NCBI GenBank assembly: GCA_951394045.1
Contig: OX595996.1
Span: 1,488,001 to 1,552,000 of the forward strand
Direction: 5' to 3'
Length of the DNA: 64,000 nt
Source: Nitzschia sp. DOCU1
Taxonomy: Eukaryota; Bacillariophyta; Bacillariophyceae; Bacillariales; Bacillariaceae
Shown here: positions 11,092 to 20,900 of the stretch, one piece after another
Layout: each line of letters opens with the position of its first letter
Position numbering within the stretch: position 1 is the first letter of the stretch
Program-made: the position numbers and the translations under genes
Notes under the pieces: generated by a model
Database searches by the model: none
Seen by the model: only the letters and a program-made list of their open reading frames with translations
Told to the model about the DNA's origin: nothing

Positions 11092-11532
11092 ATGAGCGAG
11101 AAGGCAAAGCGCAAGTCAACCTTTGACCACGACATCAGCATTGTCTGTCTCCCGCAGCCCGGGGCAACCGATGAGGAGCTCGAAGCCTACGTGGAAGCGC
11201 AGTTTCGTGCTGCCATGCCCATCTGCAAGTTGTGTGGCGAGTACCCATGTGTGCTCGACCAGTATGTTGACGATGACATGCTCAAGCAGGACTACGAGGA
11301 GGAAAAACCTTCCCTGATTCAGTACATGGCAACGATGGGAGACGAGATGAAGGAGAGCGGGTCGGATAACAAGGCCATCCGCTTCGCACTGTACAGCATT
11401 GCATCTCGCTTTGTACACGGAACCCTCGGCAAAGGCAATCGCAAGCCCCTGCCCCAGTGCGTGCAAACCGAGATACGTGACTGCTACCCAGCGCACCAAG
11501 GTGAGGCCTACACTGGATTCAAGGAAGCGTAG
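11092..11532 (+). CDS. piggyBac accessory ORF, 146 aa, unknown function
   Basis: An intact ATG-to-TAG frame inside the transposon, transcribed toward the transposase gene, with the two stop codons about 65 bp apart. The small, acidic protein has a possible metal-binding cluster ICKLCGEYPCVLDQ (about residues 43-56). It ends with a compact motif region: a basic GKGNRKPLPQCV segment, then the IRDCYPAHQGEAYTGFKEA tail. No known domain is recognised. Its position within the TTAA-bounded unit, its intact frame and its own leader argue that it moves with the element and serves it, perhaps in DNA binding or regulation, but that is inference. Most described piggyBac elements encode only the transposase, so a conserved second ORF would be notable. 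Confidence 0.7.
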   Translation: MSEKAKRKSTFDHDISIVCLPQPGATDEELEAYVEAQFRAAMPICKLCGEYPCVLDQYVDDDMLKQDYEEEKPSLIQYMATMGDEMKESGSDNKAIRFALYSIASRFVHGTLGKGNRKPLPQCVQTEIRDCYPAHQGEAYTGFKEA

Positions 11533-11596
11533 ATTATTATAACATATAACAGTTACTACATTATTATAACATGTAATAGGTACTAGTATCTTTTGT

Positions 11597-14539
11597 TTAT
11601 TCACTATCCTCATGTGACTCCGTTCGTGGTCTCTTATGCATCTCCCTCAGTTCTAGTAACTTTGAGTTTGCAAACTTTGTCATCGTCTTCTTCGTACCCT
11701 TACCCCATATATCTTTCCCATCTATTGTCTTCACTATGTCATGGCACGTCATAGAAGATGGGAACAGCAAGTGAATCTTCCTTTTCTTCTCGAGTACGTG
11801 TTCATGGACATGCAGTTTGCATGTCTCACAGTAGAACACTCTCTTCCGACTCCCCTCACTCGGTGTCCTGCCAACCTGACAGTCGGTCTGGCAGACAGTG
11901 CAGCGCGACTGTCGGTTCTTTGCTTCCGACAGGCGGCATTGTTCCCGTTGACTGTCATCGTCACCATTGATCGCAGTCGCCGTCGCTACATTTTGATGAT
12001 TGTTGACAGCCCGTAGTTCATCAGGATCCTTGTAGTTGCATAGCTCTTCCGCAATGTAACGGTAGAACTGCCGTCTTTGGAAGTGGTATCGGTCCGGACG
12101 TTCGTCCCGAGAAAGATTCCATGCCACGAGGGCATTCAGCAGCATGCAATCAAGGACGGCAAAGAAACTCTTCTTGTACCATTTCTTGAAGTGCGACTTC
12201 CTTGCAAACCCACCCATGTGCATTCGGAGTTGATCGCCCTTATCAACTCCTCCCATAAAGCGATGATATACTTTCAATGCCCGGGGGCATTGGACCATGC
12301 GTATGTTTCCATTTTTTTCCCGCCGTTGCGCAAGATCGAAACGCGAGTCGAGTACCGTGCTGCACATGTTGACAACCCTGTTATCGAACCACTGCACACA
12401 GAGCACTTTGTTTGCCTTGTCGAGGGCAACTTTGCACGTACCCCGCTCCATGTCCTTCGTCTTTACCATCGTCATTAGTTCCTTTGGCCAGCCTTTGCGG
12501 GAAGTCACGCATGTGCCAGTAGACAGAATGTTGCACCGATCGCGTAGCAATACTCCTAACTCGGGGCACATGTACCGTCGGTCCATCGAAATACACCGAT
12601 ACCCATGTGCTGTGTCCTTTGAGATGCCCGTTTGGATCACAGCATTCATCACAGCCTTTTGTGTTGTGCCGAGGCCTTGCAACGACTCATGAATCTTCGG
12701 CGCCGCATGGTCATTCTTCCCTTGATACACATCAAGGTGGAGGATGTTGTAGTTTGTTGAATCCGCCAAGATAAAAAATTCCACGCGAAACTTCTGCGGC
12801 TTTAGCTTATTGTACTGCCGTACAGGGCAGAGCCGGCTTCGACAACTCACGCCGCCTTCGTCAAATGAGAGGTGCCCCGAAGGAATGAATGTCCTTTTGG
12901 AGGCTTCGTTGAGTTCGTTGATCGCCCGCCTCAGCTGATAGCACTTGTCGCCTCCCAGACCGGCATCTTTCTGTTGAGGATGGAATGCACCACGAATTTG
13001 TTGGAACCGCCATAGTGGCATAATCTTCTGTGCCCAACCTTTTGAGTTTTCTAGTAGAAGACTCGGTGCACTGGGACCGCAGCCAGTGTAGATCACCTGG
13101 TCGTGGTTGTCGAAGTAGGCCTTGTACCCGCCACCGTCCCGTTCCTCCATCGAAATTTTCAACATTATGCCCAAGAAACGGTGCATCTCTCCCAGAGTAA
13201 CCGGTTTCCACGCGTACCCCAAGTAGAGATGAGATTTTTGCAGCAGCCTTGGACGAATGCTCTTCTTGAAAAAATCGTTGGTCTCGGTCACCAGTTGTTG
13301 GACGAAGCTGCGTGTGAACCCGCCGCAAACGCGAAAACAGTCGGTCGGACTCTCAAAAGTATCCGCTACTCCCGGCCAGAGCCCTGTCGGACCATGATAA
13401 TCGTCGGGAGGGTGGTCTTCATGACGAGTTCCAGGGTCGACTTCATCAAATCTCCACTCAAGATTGTCCAACAACTCTCTTAATCCCACTTTCTCATTAG
13501 CGTTGTCGTCATCCATTGCTGCGTCTTCTTCATCGTCGCTTTCGTCTTCGAATTCGTTGTGGACCTGCACCCATGCATTGTCGTATTCATCCAATGCTGA
13601 ACCATCGTCAGAGTCCGAGTCCACAAAAGATGATGCCGATGCTGTTGACCTAGTTGATCGATTGATTGTAGAGTGCTGTTGCCTGGCTCCGGTCAATGAT
13701 TGCGTCAGAGTCGAAACGGAGTCAGCAGCAGTCAACAAGGTAGCACGGTGAATGCATCGTACAGGGGTCGCCATATCAACCCCCGGATTAGCAGCGGTGG
13801 CAGCGGCGGCAGGGGGTGTGGGCAAATCAGCAGCAGCAGGTGTTGGAACATTGTCGTCTGGAACGGTAGGCAAGGAAAACGACAGTTTCAAAATTTCTTT
13901 GATGCCCACAGGCCCGGCCTCGTTGTAGGCGTCGATCGCGATGTCAAACAGATGCTTCATCTCCGATGGGTACCACCGTCGAAGGAGATCTTTGTTGACT
14001 GATGGTGGCATACCGATGGAATGTTTGACCCAGTCAACACGAAATTGTCCATTGTTCTTCCGCTTGTTTTGGCATTCGGCAATGACTCCAACAAGAGATC
14101 CGTCGATACCATCAATTGGCATACCAGTGACGGAGTATAAGGCAGATCCAGCCAACATTTTCTTTTGGCCGTATTTAGCCCGTTTGCGTTGAGGTAAAGT
14201 AGCCTGTCCTGGGACGTTTACCGCTTGGTTTGTAGGTGAAGGAGGTGTGTCGTCAGCGGGTGAGGCATCTTGCGCTGGTTCGACCGAATTTGAGACCATT
14301 GTTGCGTCTGTAGTAAGGGCCCTCTGAATTTCGTCGTTGGGGATTTGCGACGCATCAAAAAGGTTCCTAACTATCGCCTGGTTAGAGGGTGACACAGAAC
14401 GAGACTGTTGCACAGGTTCTTGGGGGGGGAGAAGGAGCCGACATGTTGGGTGTTGCAAGATTTTGTAATTTTCATGCCAACAGGCGCAACTTTGGGGCGA
14501 AAAAGGAACGCAATTACAAAAAAATCCGTTGGGAGTCAC
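11597..14539 (-). CDS. piggyBac transposase (DDE_Tnp_1_7 type)
   Basis: A 980-residue intact frame, longer than the ~600 residues of classical piggyBac because of a long N-terminus. About residues 115-190 carry a small module beginning KKMLAGSALYSVTGMPIDG, which recurs in the second element at 63.8 kb. Then follow low-complexity and acidic stretches (to about 360). The catalytic domain has three likely acidic residues in SFDEGG (about 558), ISMDRRYMCPELG (about 650) and the family hallmark MGGVDKGDQ (about 764). The C-terminus has a Cys/His-rich domain (CTVCQTDC... CETCKLHVHEHV, about 870-915), matching the zinc-binding terminal domain that contacts transposon ends. The promoter would lie in the 160 bp between the ATG and the right TTAA, overlapping the palindromes. 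Confidence 0.92.
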   Translation of the reverse strand: MTPNGFFCNCVPFSPQSCACWHENYKILQHPTCRLLLPPQEPVQQSRSVSPSNQAIVRNLFDASQIPNDEIQRALTTDATMVSNSVEPAQDASPADDTPPSPTNQAVNVPGQATLPQRKRAKYGQKKMLAGSALYSVTGMPIDGIDGSLVGVIAECQNKRKNNGQFRVDWVKHSIGMPPSVNKDLLRRWYPSEMKHLFDIAIDAYNEAGPVGIKEILKLSFSLPTVPDDNVPTPAAADLPTPPAAAATAANPGVDMATPVRCIHRATLLTAADSVSTLTQSLTGARQQHSTINRSTRSTASASSFVDSDSDDGSALDEYDNAWVQVHNEFEDESDDEEDAAMDDDNANEKVGLRELLDNLEWRFDEVDPGTRHEDHPPDDYHGPTGLWPGVADTFESPTDCFRVCGGFTRSFVQQLVTETNDFFKKSIRPRLLQKSHLYLGYAWKPVTLGEMHRFLGIMLKISMEERDGGGYKAYFDNHDQVIYTGCGPSAPSLLLENSKGWAQKIMPLWRFQQIRGAFHPQQKDAGLGGDKCYQLRRAINELNEASKRTFIPSGHLSFDEGGVSCRSRLCPVRQYNKLKPQKFRVEFFILADSTNYNILHLDVYQGKNDHAAPKIHESLQGLGTTQKAVMNAVIQTGISKDTAHGYRCISMDRRYMCPELGVLLRDRCNILSTGTCVTSRKGWPKELMTMVKTKDMERGTCKVALDKANKVLCVQWFDNRVVNMCSTVLDSRFDLAQRREKNGNIRMVQCPRALKVYHRFMGGVDKGDQLRMHMGGFARKSHFKKWYKKSFFAVLDCMLLNALVAWNLSRDERPDRYHFQRRQFYRYIAEELCNYKDPDELRAVNNHQNVATATAINGDDDSQREQCRLSEAKNRQSRCTVCQTDCQVGRTPSEGSRKRVFYCETCKLHVHEHVLEKKRKIHLLFPSSMTCHDIVKTIDGKDIWGKGTKKTMTKFANSKLLELREMHKRPRTESHEDSE

Positions 14540-14638
14540 TGTGACCTTGCCATATCAGAATTTCACGAGCTATCCAGCGGTGCAGATTTTAGTAAGTGGG
14601 GACAGAGTTAAGTTGGTCAAATAAAGAGGTTAAAAAGT

Positions 14639-14687
14639 TTTGACACTATAGTGTCAAATCTTAAAGTTTTGACACTATTGTGTCAAA
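14639..14687. repeat. Right subterminal palindrome pair of the piggyBac element
   Basis: Two copies of the 20-bp palindrome start 29 bp apart (14639 and 14668). The first is perfect (TTTGACACTATAGTGTCAAA); the second has CTATTG in place of CTATAG. The pair sits 14 bp inside the right TTAA, just upstream of the transposase start, so it could serve both transposition and self-regulation. Confidence 0.85.
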
Positions 14688-14705
14688 TCTTATAATTGGA
14701 GTTAA

Positions 14706-15589
14706 GATGTATGAGAAAAAGACTCAAACAACCGTCTGAATGCAGTGGTGCTCGCCAGAAATTGATAAATTCCCTCGCGCTGCGCGACGATGTGGGCCGC
14801 GTGGGCCGCACGTAGAAGTGCTACTGGAAGCTACGGGAGGCCCACGTCCCAAGCGTCAAATTTTCGGCTACCAGCCATTATCTTCTTCCGAAGTAATGAA
14901 AAAAGATGCTTCATTATCCAAACCGTTTTTAACCTTTCACTAAGAATAGTTATTGAATATGTGCCGAATTGGATTTTTGTCGGAAGACAAATTCAAGTGC
15001 TGCGAAGCCTCAACTTACGCCAGACATTTAGTCCAATTACTCAAATCCCCCGATCCAATTCGAACTAGTCGTAGTCGAATTAGTCATCACGCGCTGTCAT
15101 GCCGTGCAAAAAAACTGTTGGGGTTTGGTATCATGCTAAGCAACAGTTGACTCATGATTTTGGACCAGAGCACCAGGAAATCATTTGACTATCTGTCCTG
15201 TTAGTGGTTTCTTTTGTTGTTGTTCCTGTGTCCTGAAAAACCTTGGCTCTGCGATCGTTGGAATGAAAATGGGATTTGCGAAAAAATCGTCGAAAGACAT
15301 CGTCGCGCGTACGTGCCTGTACAGTTCCTTATGCGCGGACCACGTGGGCTGTGGACCACGGTTGATACTTTGAGTGTGATATCTACGTCAACTAATAGGA
15401 TGAATAACTCTTCCCTCATATATACCTTTAGTTTACTATGTTGGCTATTGGTTTGTGATGTTTTTTAGTTTGTCATCATGTGTCAAGGTAGCTTCGGATG
15501 TCGATGAATGTGATGGTAGCAGTGTACTCAGGTAGCTGCCAGTAGCTGCCAGTACATTTTCTACGGGGTTTTCCACATCTCTGCGCGCC
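14706..15589. other. Intergenic, no gene supported
   Basis: No credible gene. It holds scattered short frames and a CCACGTGGGCTGTGGACCACGG-like GC patch near 15,340, which recalls the patches flanking the piggyBac element. Confidence 0.5.
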
Positions 15590-16152
15590 CGCGAAGGTGC
15601 GCGATCAGCACTGCCATGCCACAAGAGCACAAAAAGGCGGTAAAAAGACACGCAACAAGCGTAATGTCGCTGATCTTGGGGGAGCATGCCATATACCTTA
15701 AGTACTAGAAAAGTACTAAGGTTACAACCCCTTTTGCGCATAGGGCATACCGTGTGGGCCGTGCATGCCATATACCTTAAGTACTAGAAAAGTACTAAGG
15801 TTACAACCCCTTTTGCGCATAGGGCATAGTGAATTCACTGCCGCTCTACGTAGGATTCTACACAAAAGTAGAAAAATTCAGTAGAGGAGGGGTACAAACA
15901 GACTCGCAGAAGGACGAGGTCTGAGGTTCGAATCCATAGCAAAAAAAAAAAAAGCAAAAAAATGGAGCCCTCACGAAAAGGGGGGATAGAGAACCATCCC
16001 ACAATTGCAAAAGAAAGCGGGGGAAGAAAAAATCTGAAAAAGGGGGCAGCCCACCCAACCCACCCAAAAATATGGGGGAGTGACGAGGAAACCCAAGCAA
16101 CGCGTGACACCACTGCGCAGGGAAAAAAATCACTTCGGAGTGCATGCCATAT
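15590..16152. repeat. Left part of a locally repeated block (units X, A, Y)
   Basis: Three subunits can be distinguished. X (about 15,590-15,685) contains GCGCGATCAGCACTGCCATG. A (about 15,686-15,750 and again 15,763-15,828) runs from GCATGCCATATACC to CATAGGGCAT. Y (about 15,829-16,140) starts AGTGAATTCACTGCCGC and ends AAAATCACTTCGGAG. The same units recur after the LTR retrotransposon (21,883-22,424). The two Y copies differ by an A-run length, a few substitutions and small indels, so they are older than the LTR insertion. Long frames in Y are low-complexity and probably non-coding. Confidence 0.8.
15876..15955 (+). repeat. tRNA-like promoter boxes followed by an A-rich tract inside unit Y
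   Basis: GGTTCGAATCC at 15,925-15,935 is an exact match to the tRNA B-box consensus. About 42 bp upstream, TTCAGTAGAGG resembles a D-arm/A-box. An A-rich tract follows. No full cloverleaf can be folded because the acceptor arms do not pair, so this is not a tRNA gene. It resembles the head of a tRNA-derived SINE or a tRNA-derived internal pol III promoter. The second copy has its B-box at 22,038-22,048. Confidence 0.45.
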
Positions 16153-16685
16153 TGCAGTACACTGCTTTGCACGTCGACTCCTTCGAATGATTGTAGTCCA
16201 AAATTATTAGTCTACTTAGTCATGTGCGACATCATGTGTGATGACGTAGCATGACGAAAGCGTTGCGCGCGGACGCGGACGCTAGGCCGGTCTCGGACAT
16301 CCTCGGACAGGCCCATAACCTATTGACGTCACCGACGACGTGACGTTGCACGACACAGGCATCGCGCATGACTCCTGCTGGTCGAATGCCGATGAGATCC
16401 TAGTGTCAATGCCACCTAAGATCTGGCACCTCGATGACATTGCGGTGACTATACTTTATTCCAGAGTAGCTGACGACGTCCAAAGAACCCTAGTACAACG
16501 TCGTAGCTAATCTACTACAAGATGCATCAACCTCCTGTTCGGATTGTTGTCGATGCATGTCAAAGGTCTCGACTCTACTAGAACTACGAGAGCCTACGAG
16601 ACAACTTGCATGAGAAATACATCTAGTTTTTAACTTAGCCATAATTTTTTCACAACTATTTCGATCCTACAAACGACGTAGTGCA
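16153..16685 (+). repeat. Left LTR (533 bp)
   Basis: Begins TGCAGTAC and ends GTAGTGCA, giving near-perfect 8-bp terminal inverted repeats with the canonical TG...CA ends. It matches 21350-21882 with no difference noticed by eye. Confidence 0.93.
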
Positions 16686-16738
16686 TAGTGTTAACACTCC
16701 ACGACAATCGTCGTGATCAAGACTAACTTACCATCAAG

Positions 16739-17914
16739 ATGAAGCTTTCTAACGCAACCGTCGCGGCCGTCGCCGCTATCCCTCGGAACGACATGATGAA
16801 AAGGGGTTTTCAACGCGCTCCAATCCCTATCCAACGTGAACCGGAAGTGATTGTGAACAAAGAGAAGCTTGTGACCTTCAAGTGCCGCAACATTCCCGAC
16901 GATCCAAACTCGACTCAGTTTGAACTCTCGATTCTGCCTTTCAATGGCGACGAGTCGGCCGAGACCTGGTTTCGCTTGCAAGACAAGGCGGAAAAAGTGA
17001 TCAAGGGGCAGAACTTGACCACTGGTCCGCAGAGGTACGAGTTCTATCGCCGTATCCTCATCGGAAAGGCTCTCGCCAGGTTCGAAGAGTCGGCAGCAGC
17101 CGCTGGAAACGAAACGATTGCAAATCTCAAGGCGACCCTACAAGGAGTAACCAATTACGTTCTCCCGGCTCGTGCACTTCAAACTCAGAAACGCTACATG
17201 CGCCGTTTGTGTCGCAAGCCTCCCGAGATGACCATGAAGGAGTATATCAGTCGCTTCCAGCAGCTCAACCATTATTTGGCGTTGTTTGATACTACGCGTG
17301 GCGACAGGAACAAGCTACCCAAGGACGAGATTATCGAGCATGCAGAGTTTGCTATCCCCGCTAGTTGGCGTCAGCAGATGATCCTACAAGGTTTTGAGCC
17401 GATTGATCACACTTTGGATGAGTTCACCCAGTTCTGTGAGCGCCTCGAATTCACTGAAAAGTTACATGAAGCTAATCACGTCCGTAAGCCAAAGCCAGAT
17501 GGCGCCCATCCTCCGAAGGGGAAGCGAGACCCGAGAATGGATCACTCGAAGCCCGCTGCTAAGCGCGGCGCCAATGACAAGACTCCTCCCTTTAAATGTG
17601 CCTACCATGGCCCCAACTGGTCCCACAACACTGGGGACTGCAAGATGGTGGTGGCGCAGGCCCAGAAGATGGCTGCCGCCCACGGAAATTTCATCAAGAA
17701 CGGCGAAAAGAAGCCTCGTTACGGCAACCGTACTTGGGTACGTGACGATGGCGGCGCCAACAAGAAAGAAGAACTGCATGCCATGATCCAGAACATGGTC
17801 AAGGACGCGGTCAAGGACGAACGCAAGCGCAAGGCGATTGATCCACCCGACGAGGAAAACTTCAATGTGGACGAACTCTTGGCTAACCTTGTCGCTAGCG
17901 ACGATGAAAACTGA
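16739..17914 (+). CDS. gag: Gag polyprotein of the LTR retrotransposon
   Basis: A 391-residue frame with ATG at 16739, 53 bp after the left LTR. The central part (about 85-250) has the helical retrotransposon Gag pattern, including MTMKEYISRFQQLNHYLALF. Near residue 285 there is a Cys/His cluster (CAYHGPNWSHNTGDC) that replaces the usual CCHC knuckle. The C-terminus is Lys/Asp-rich. The stop is TGA, and the frame then stays open directly into pol: 12 codons separate the TGA from the pol ATG, with no frame change. Gag-Pol could therefore be made by stop readthrough rather than frameshifting. Confidence 0.92.
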   Translation: MKLSNATVAAVAAIPRNDMMKRGFQRAPIPIQREPEVIVNKEKLVTFKCRNIPDDPNSTQFELSILPFNGDESAETWFRLQDKAEKVIKGQNLTTGPQRYEFYRRILIGKALARFEESAAAAGNETIANLKATLQGVTNYVLPARALQTQKRYMRRLCRKPPEMTMKEYISRFQQLNHYLALFDTTRGDRNKLPKDEIIEHAEFAIPASWRQQMILQGFEPIDHTLDEFTQFCERLEFTEKLHEANHVRKPKPDGAHPPKGKRDPRMDHSKPAAKRGANDKTPPFKCAYHGPNWSHNTGDCKMVVAQAQKMAAAHGNFIKNGEKKPRYGNRTWVRDDGGANKKEELHAMIQNMVKDAVKDERKRKAIDPPDEENFNVDELLANLVASDDEN

Positions 17915-17950
17915 AGGTGTGAGCGAGTTGTACACGAAAAATCTAGTTTA

Positions 17951-20900
17951 ATGCATAATCATAAGGACGAGTTATCCTATTACAAAGTCTCTGAAAGAGT
18001 AGGTGGGAAACGCAAAAATTGCGGATGTGACGAAGTTTTCGTTTTCCACGAGCAACGCGATGGGGCACGACATGCGCGCCCATCCGTCTATATACCGTCC
18101 GAGCCGGGCGAGGTCTTCGCCTCATTGGACCAATGCATTAATTACCGTATCGCGGCGGAATCGCACGCGATAACACGACTGTACAACCGGAGCTCACCAA
18201 AACGCCAGAAAACCGCGCCAGACGAAATTCCGTACTGTTTCGCGCAAATTAACACGCGCCTAGGCAAGGCCAAGGCGGCAGCGTTGACGACGCTACTAGA
18301 CACCGGAGCATCACGAGGACTGATCTCCGAGAAACATGTCAAGAAACTACGTGTCAGGACGACACCATCGAGAACCACCTTCACGACAGCTGGAGGTGTC
18401 GTCGAGACACACCGCGAAGTAAAAATCCAGTTTAAACTTCCGGAATTTCATGCCAATAGGGTGATTGAATGGGTCTTCCAGGTGACATCCGACCTTGGCA
18501 ACTACGACATGATCATTGGCAGAGATCTTCTGCGAGAACTAGGTGTCAAGTTCGACTTCAAGACAAGGGAAGTCGAATGGGACTCAGCTGCTATAGCAAT
18601 GAAGATATATGGCGAGACGCCCGACGAAGACGCCTGGCAGGCCGACGCAGATGGTGGTGCCAAGTCTATTAAACAAATCTTAGACGCTAAATATGCCCCA
18701 GCGGACATTCCGCAGAAAATCTCCGAGATGGACCATCTGTCGGAAGAAGATAAATCCGCCCTCAAGACGCTTCTTCAGAAACATGAGACGCTCTTTGACG
18801 GCACGCTCGGCACTTGGAAAGGCGAGCCCTATGATATCGAGCTAAAGCCTAATGTCACGCCATATCATGCGAGGCCATATCCAGTGCCGAAGGCATATGA
18901 ACAGACGCTACGCGACGAGGTCGATCGCCTCTGCGCAGTCGGCGTACTAAAGAAAGTTAACCGCTCTGAATGGGCGGCACCGTCGTTCATCATACCAAAG
19001 AAGGACAAGACGGTACGATTCATAAACGACTTTCGCGAGCTCAACAAGCGAATCAAGCGGAAGCCATTCCCGCTACCAAAGATACAAGAGCTACTGTTAA
19101 AACTAGAAGGTTTTCAGTACGCTACTAGTTTAGACCTAAACATGGGCTACTACCATGTGGAACTTAGTCCGAACGCAAAGAAACTTTGCACTCTCGTCTT
19201 CCCATGGGGAAAATATGAGATGCAGCGACTACCTATGGGACTCAGCAATAGCCCCGATATCTTCCAGGAAAAGATGTCGTCGCTGTTCGCAGACCTAGAG
19301 TACATACGTACGTACATAGACGATCTTCTAGTACTTACTAAGGGTAGTTACCTAGACCACCTAGAGAAACTCGACGTGGTACTACAACGTCTGAAAGACA
19401 CGGGACTCAAGGTGAACATCAAGAAGTCCTTCTTCGCGAAAGCGGAGCTCGAATACCTTGGCTACTGGATTACCCGCGACGGCATCCAACCAGTAGCAAC
19501 CAAAGTGCAAGCAATCCAAGCCATGCTCGCACCGCGCAATAAAAAGGAACTACGCGCTTTCATCGGTATCGTGAATTATTATCGCGACATGTGGGTGCGC
19601 CGTTCGCACATCCTCGCCCCGCTCGCATCACTTACGTCGAAAACAGCTAAGTGGGAGTGGACCGGCGCGCACCAAGAGGCATTTGACACGATGAAGAAAA
19701 TAATAAGTAAGGAGGTTCTCCTAACTTACCCGAACTTTCATCTACCGTTTGATATACATACTGACGCGAGCGACACGCAGCTTGGCGCGGTCATCTCGCA
19801 GAACGGTAAGCCTATCGCGTTCTATAGTCGCAAACTCAATCCCGCGCAGACACGGTATACTACTACCGAGCGGGAACTACTAGCTATTGTAGAGACACTC
19901 AAGGAGTTCCGTACGATTCTCCTAGGTCAACAGATTCGCGTCTACACCGACCACAAGAATCTAACCTATAAAAACTTCAATACCGAACGCGTTATGCGCT
20001 GGCGACTCATCCTCGAAGAGTATGGTCCCGAACTCGTCTACGTTCGAGGTGAGACGAATGTAGTAGCGGACGCTCTTAGTCGACTTGGTAAGGACGAAAA
20101 GCCCTTTACCGAGGCCAATTTCGCAGAGTACTTTGGGGGCGACGAACTACCTGAAAGCGTCTTCCCCCTTACCTACAAGTACATTATGCGACATCAGCGA
20201 AAAGATACCGCGCTGCTCCAAAAGGCAGCGTTGGACAGTAGATATAGTGTAAAGGTTTTTCGTGGGGGTGGTAAGAAACGTCCTCTAGTAGTTAGAGATG
20301 GTAAGATAGTTATTCCGCAGTCACTCCAACGCCGATGCGTTGAGTGGTACCACGAGACACTGTGTCATCCGGGCGAGACCCGAACAGAGCACACGATTCG
20401 GCAGCACTTCTACTGGAAAGGACTGCGAGCCGATGTCGTCGATATCTGCAAAAAATGCAGGTTGTGCCAATTAACAAAACGCAAGACCCTTAAGTACGGG
20501 CACCTACCAATTAAGGAACCCGAGAGCGAACCTTGGGAAATCCTATGTGTCGATCTCATAGGCCCCTACTCGATTAACCAGGGTAAACGAAATAAGGGTA
20601 AACAGAAACAACTCGAGCTTTGGTGCCTTACCATGATTGATCCGGCAACTGGCTGGTTTGAGATGGTTCGCGTACCCAATAAAGAGGCTTTTAGTATCGC
20701 CGAATTAGCCAAAAAGACGTGGTTCACGAGATACCCGTGGCCGCAACAGGTTATTTATGACCGCGGTACGGAGTTCATGGGCGAATTCCGGCGAATGGTC
20801 AAGGAAGACTACGGCGTGCTTGCGCGCCCAATCACTGCGAGGAATCCGCAGGCGAACGCAATACTCGAACGAGTACACCAAACTATCGGGAACATGATTC

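Larger units (their letters stand above)
10871..14705. mobile_element. Complete piggyBac-type DNA transposon
   Basis: The element is bounded by TTAA on both sides (10871-10874 and 14702-14705), the standard piggyBac target duplication. Immediately inside are inverted termini CTCCAATTGTAAGA (left) and, read inward from the right, CTCCAATTATAAGA: one mismatch in 14. Next come subterminal 20-bp palindromes TTTGACACTATAGTGTCAAA: one at the left (10899-10918) and two at the right (14639-14658 and 14668-14687, the latter with one changed base). The interior holds a 980-residue transposase on the minus strand and a convergent 146-residue ORF on the plus strand. Both frames are intact and the ends are nearly perfect, so the copy may be recently active. 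Confidence 0.93.

Noticed and set aside
15925..15935. tRNA gene at the B-box
   Set aside because: Acceptor and anticodon arms cannot be formed; only the T-loop and an A-box-like motif are present.
15858..16172. Minus-strand open frame through repeat unit Y
   Set aside because: Phe/Pro/Ser low-complexity product from A/G-rich repeat DNA; differs between the two copies by indels in the A-run.
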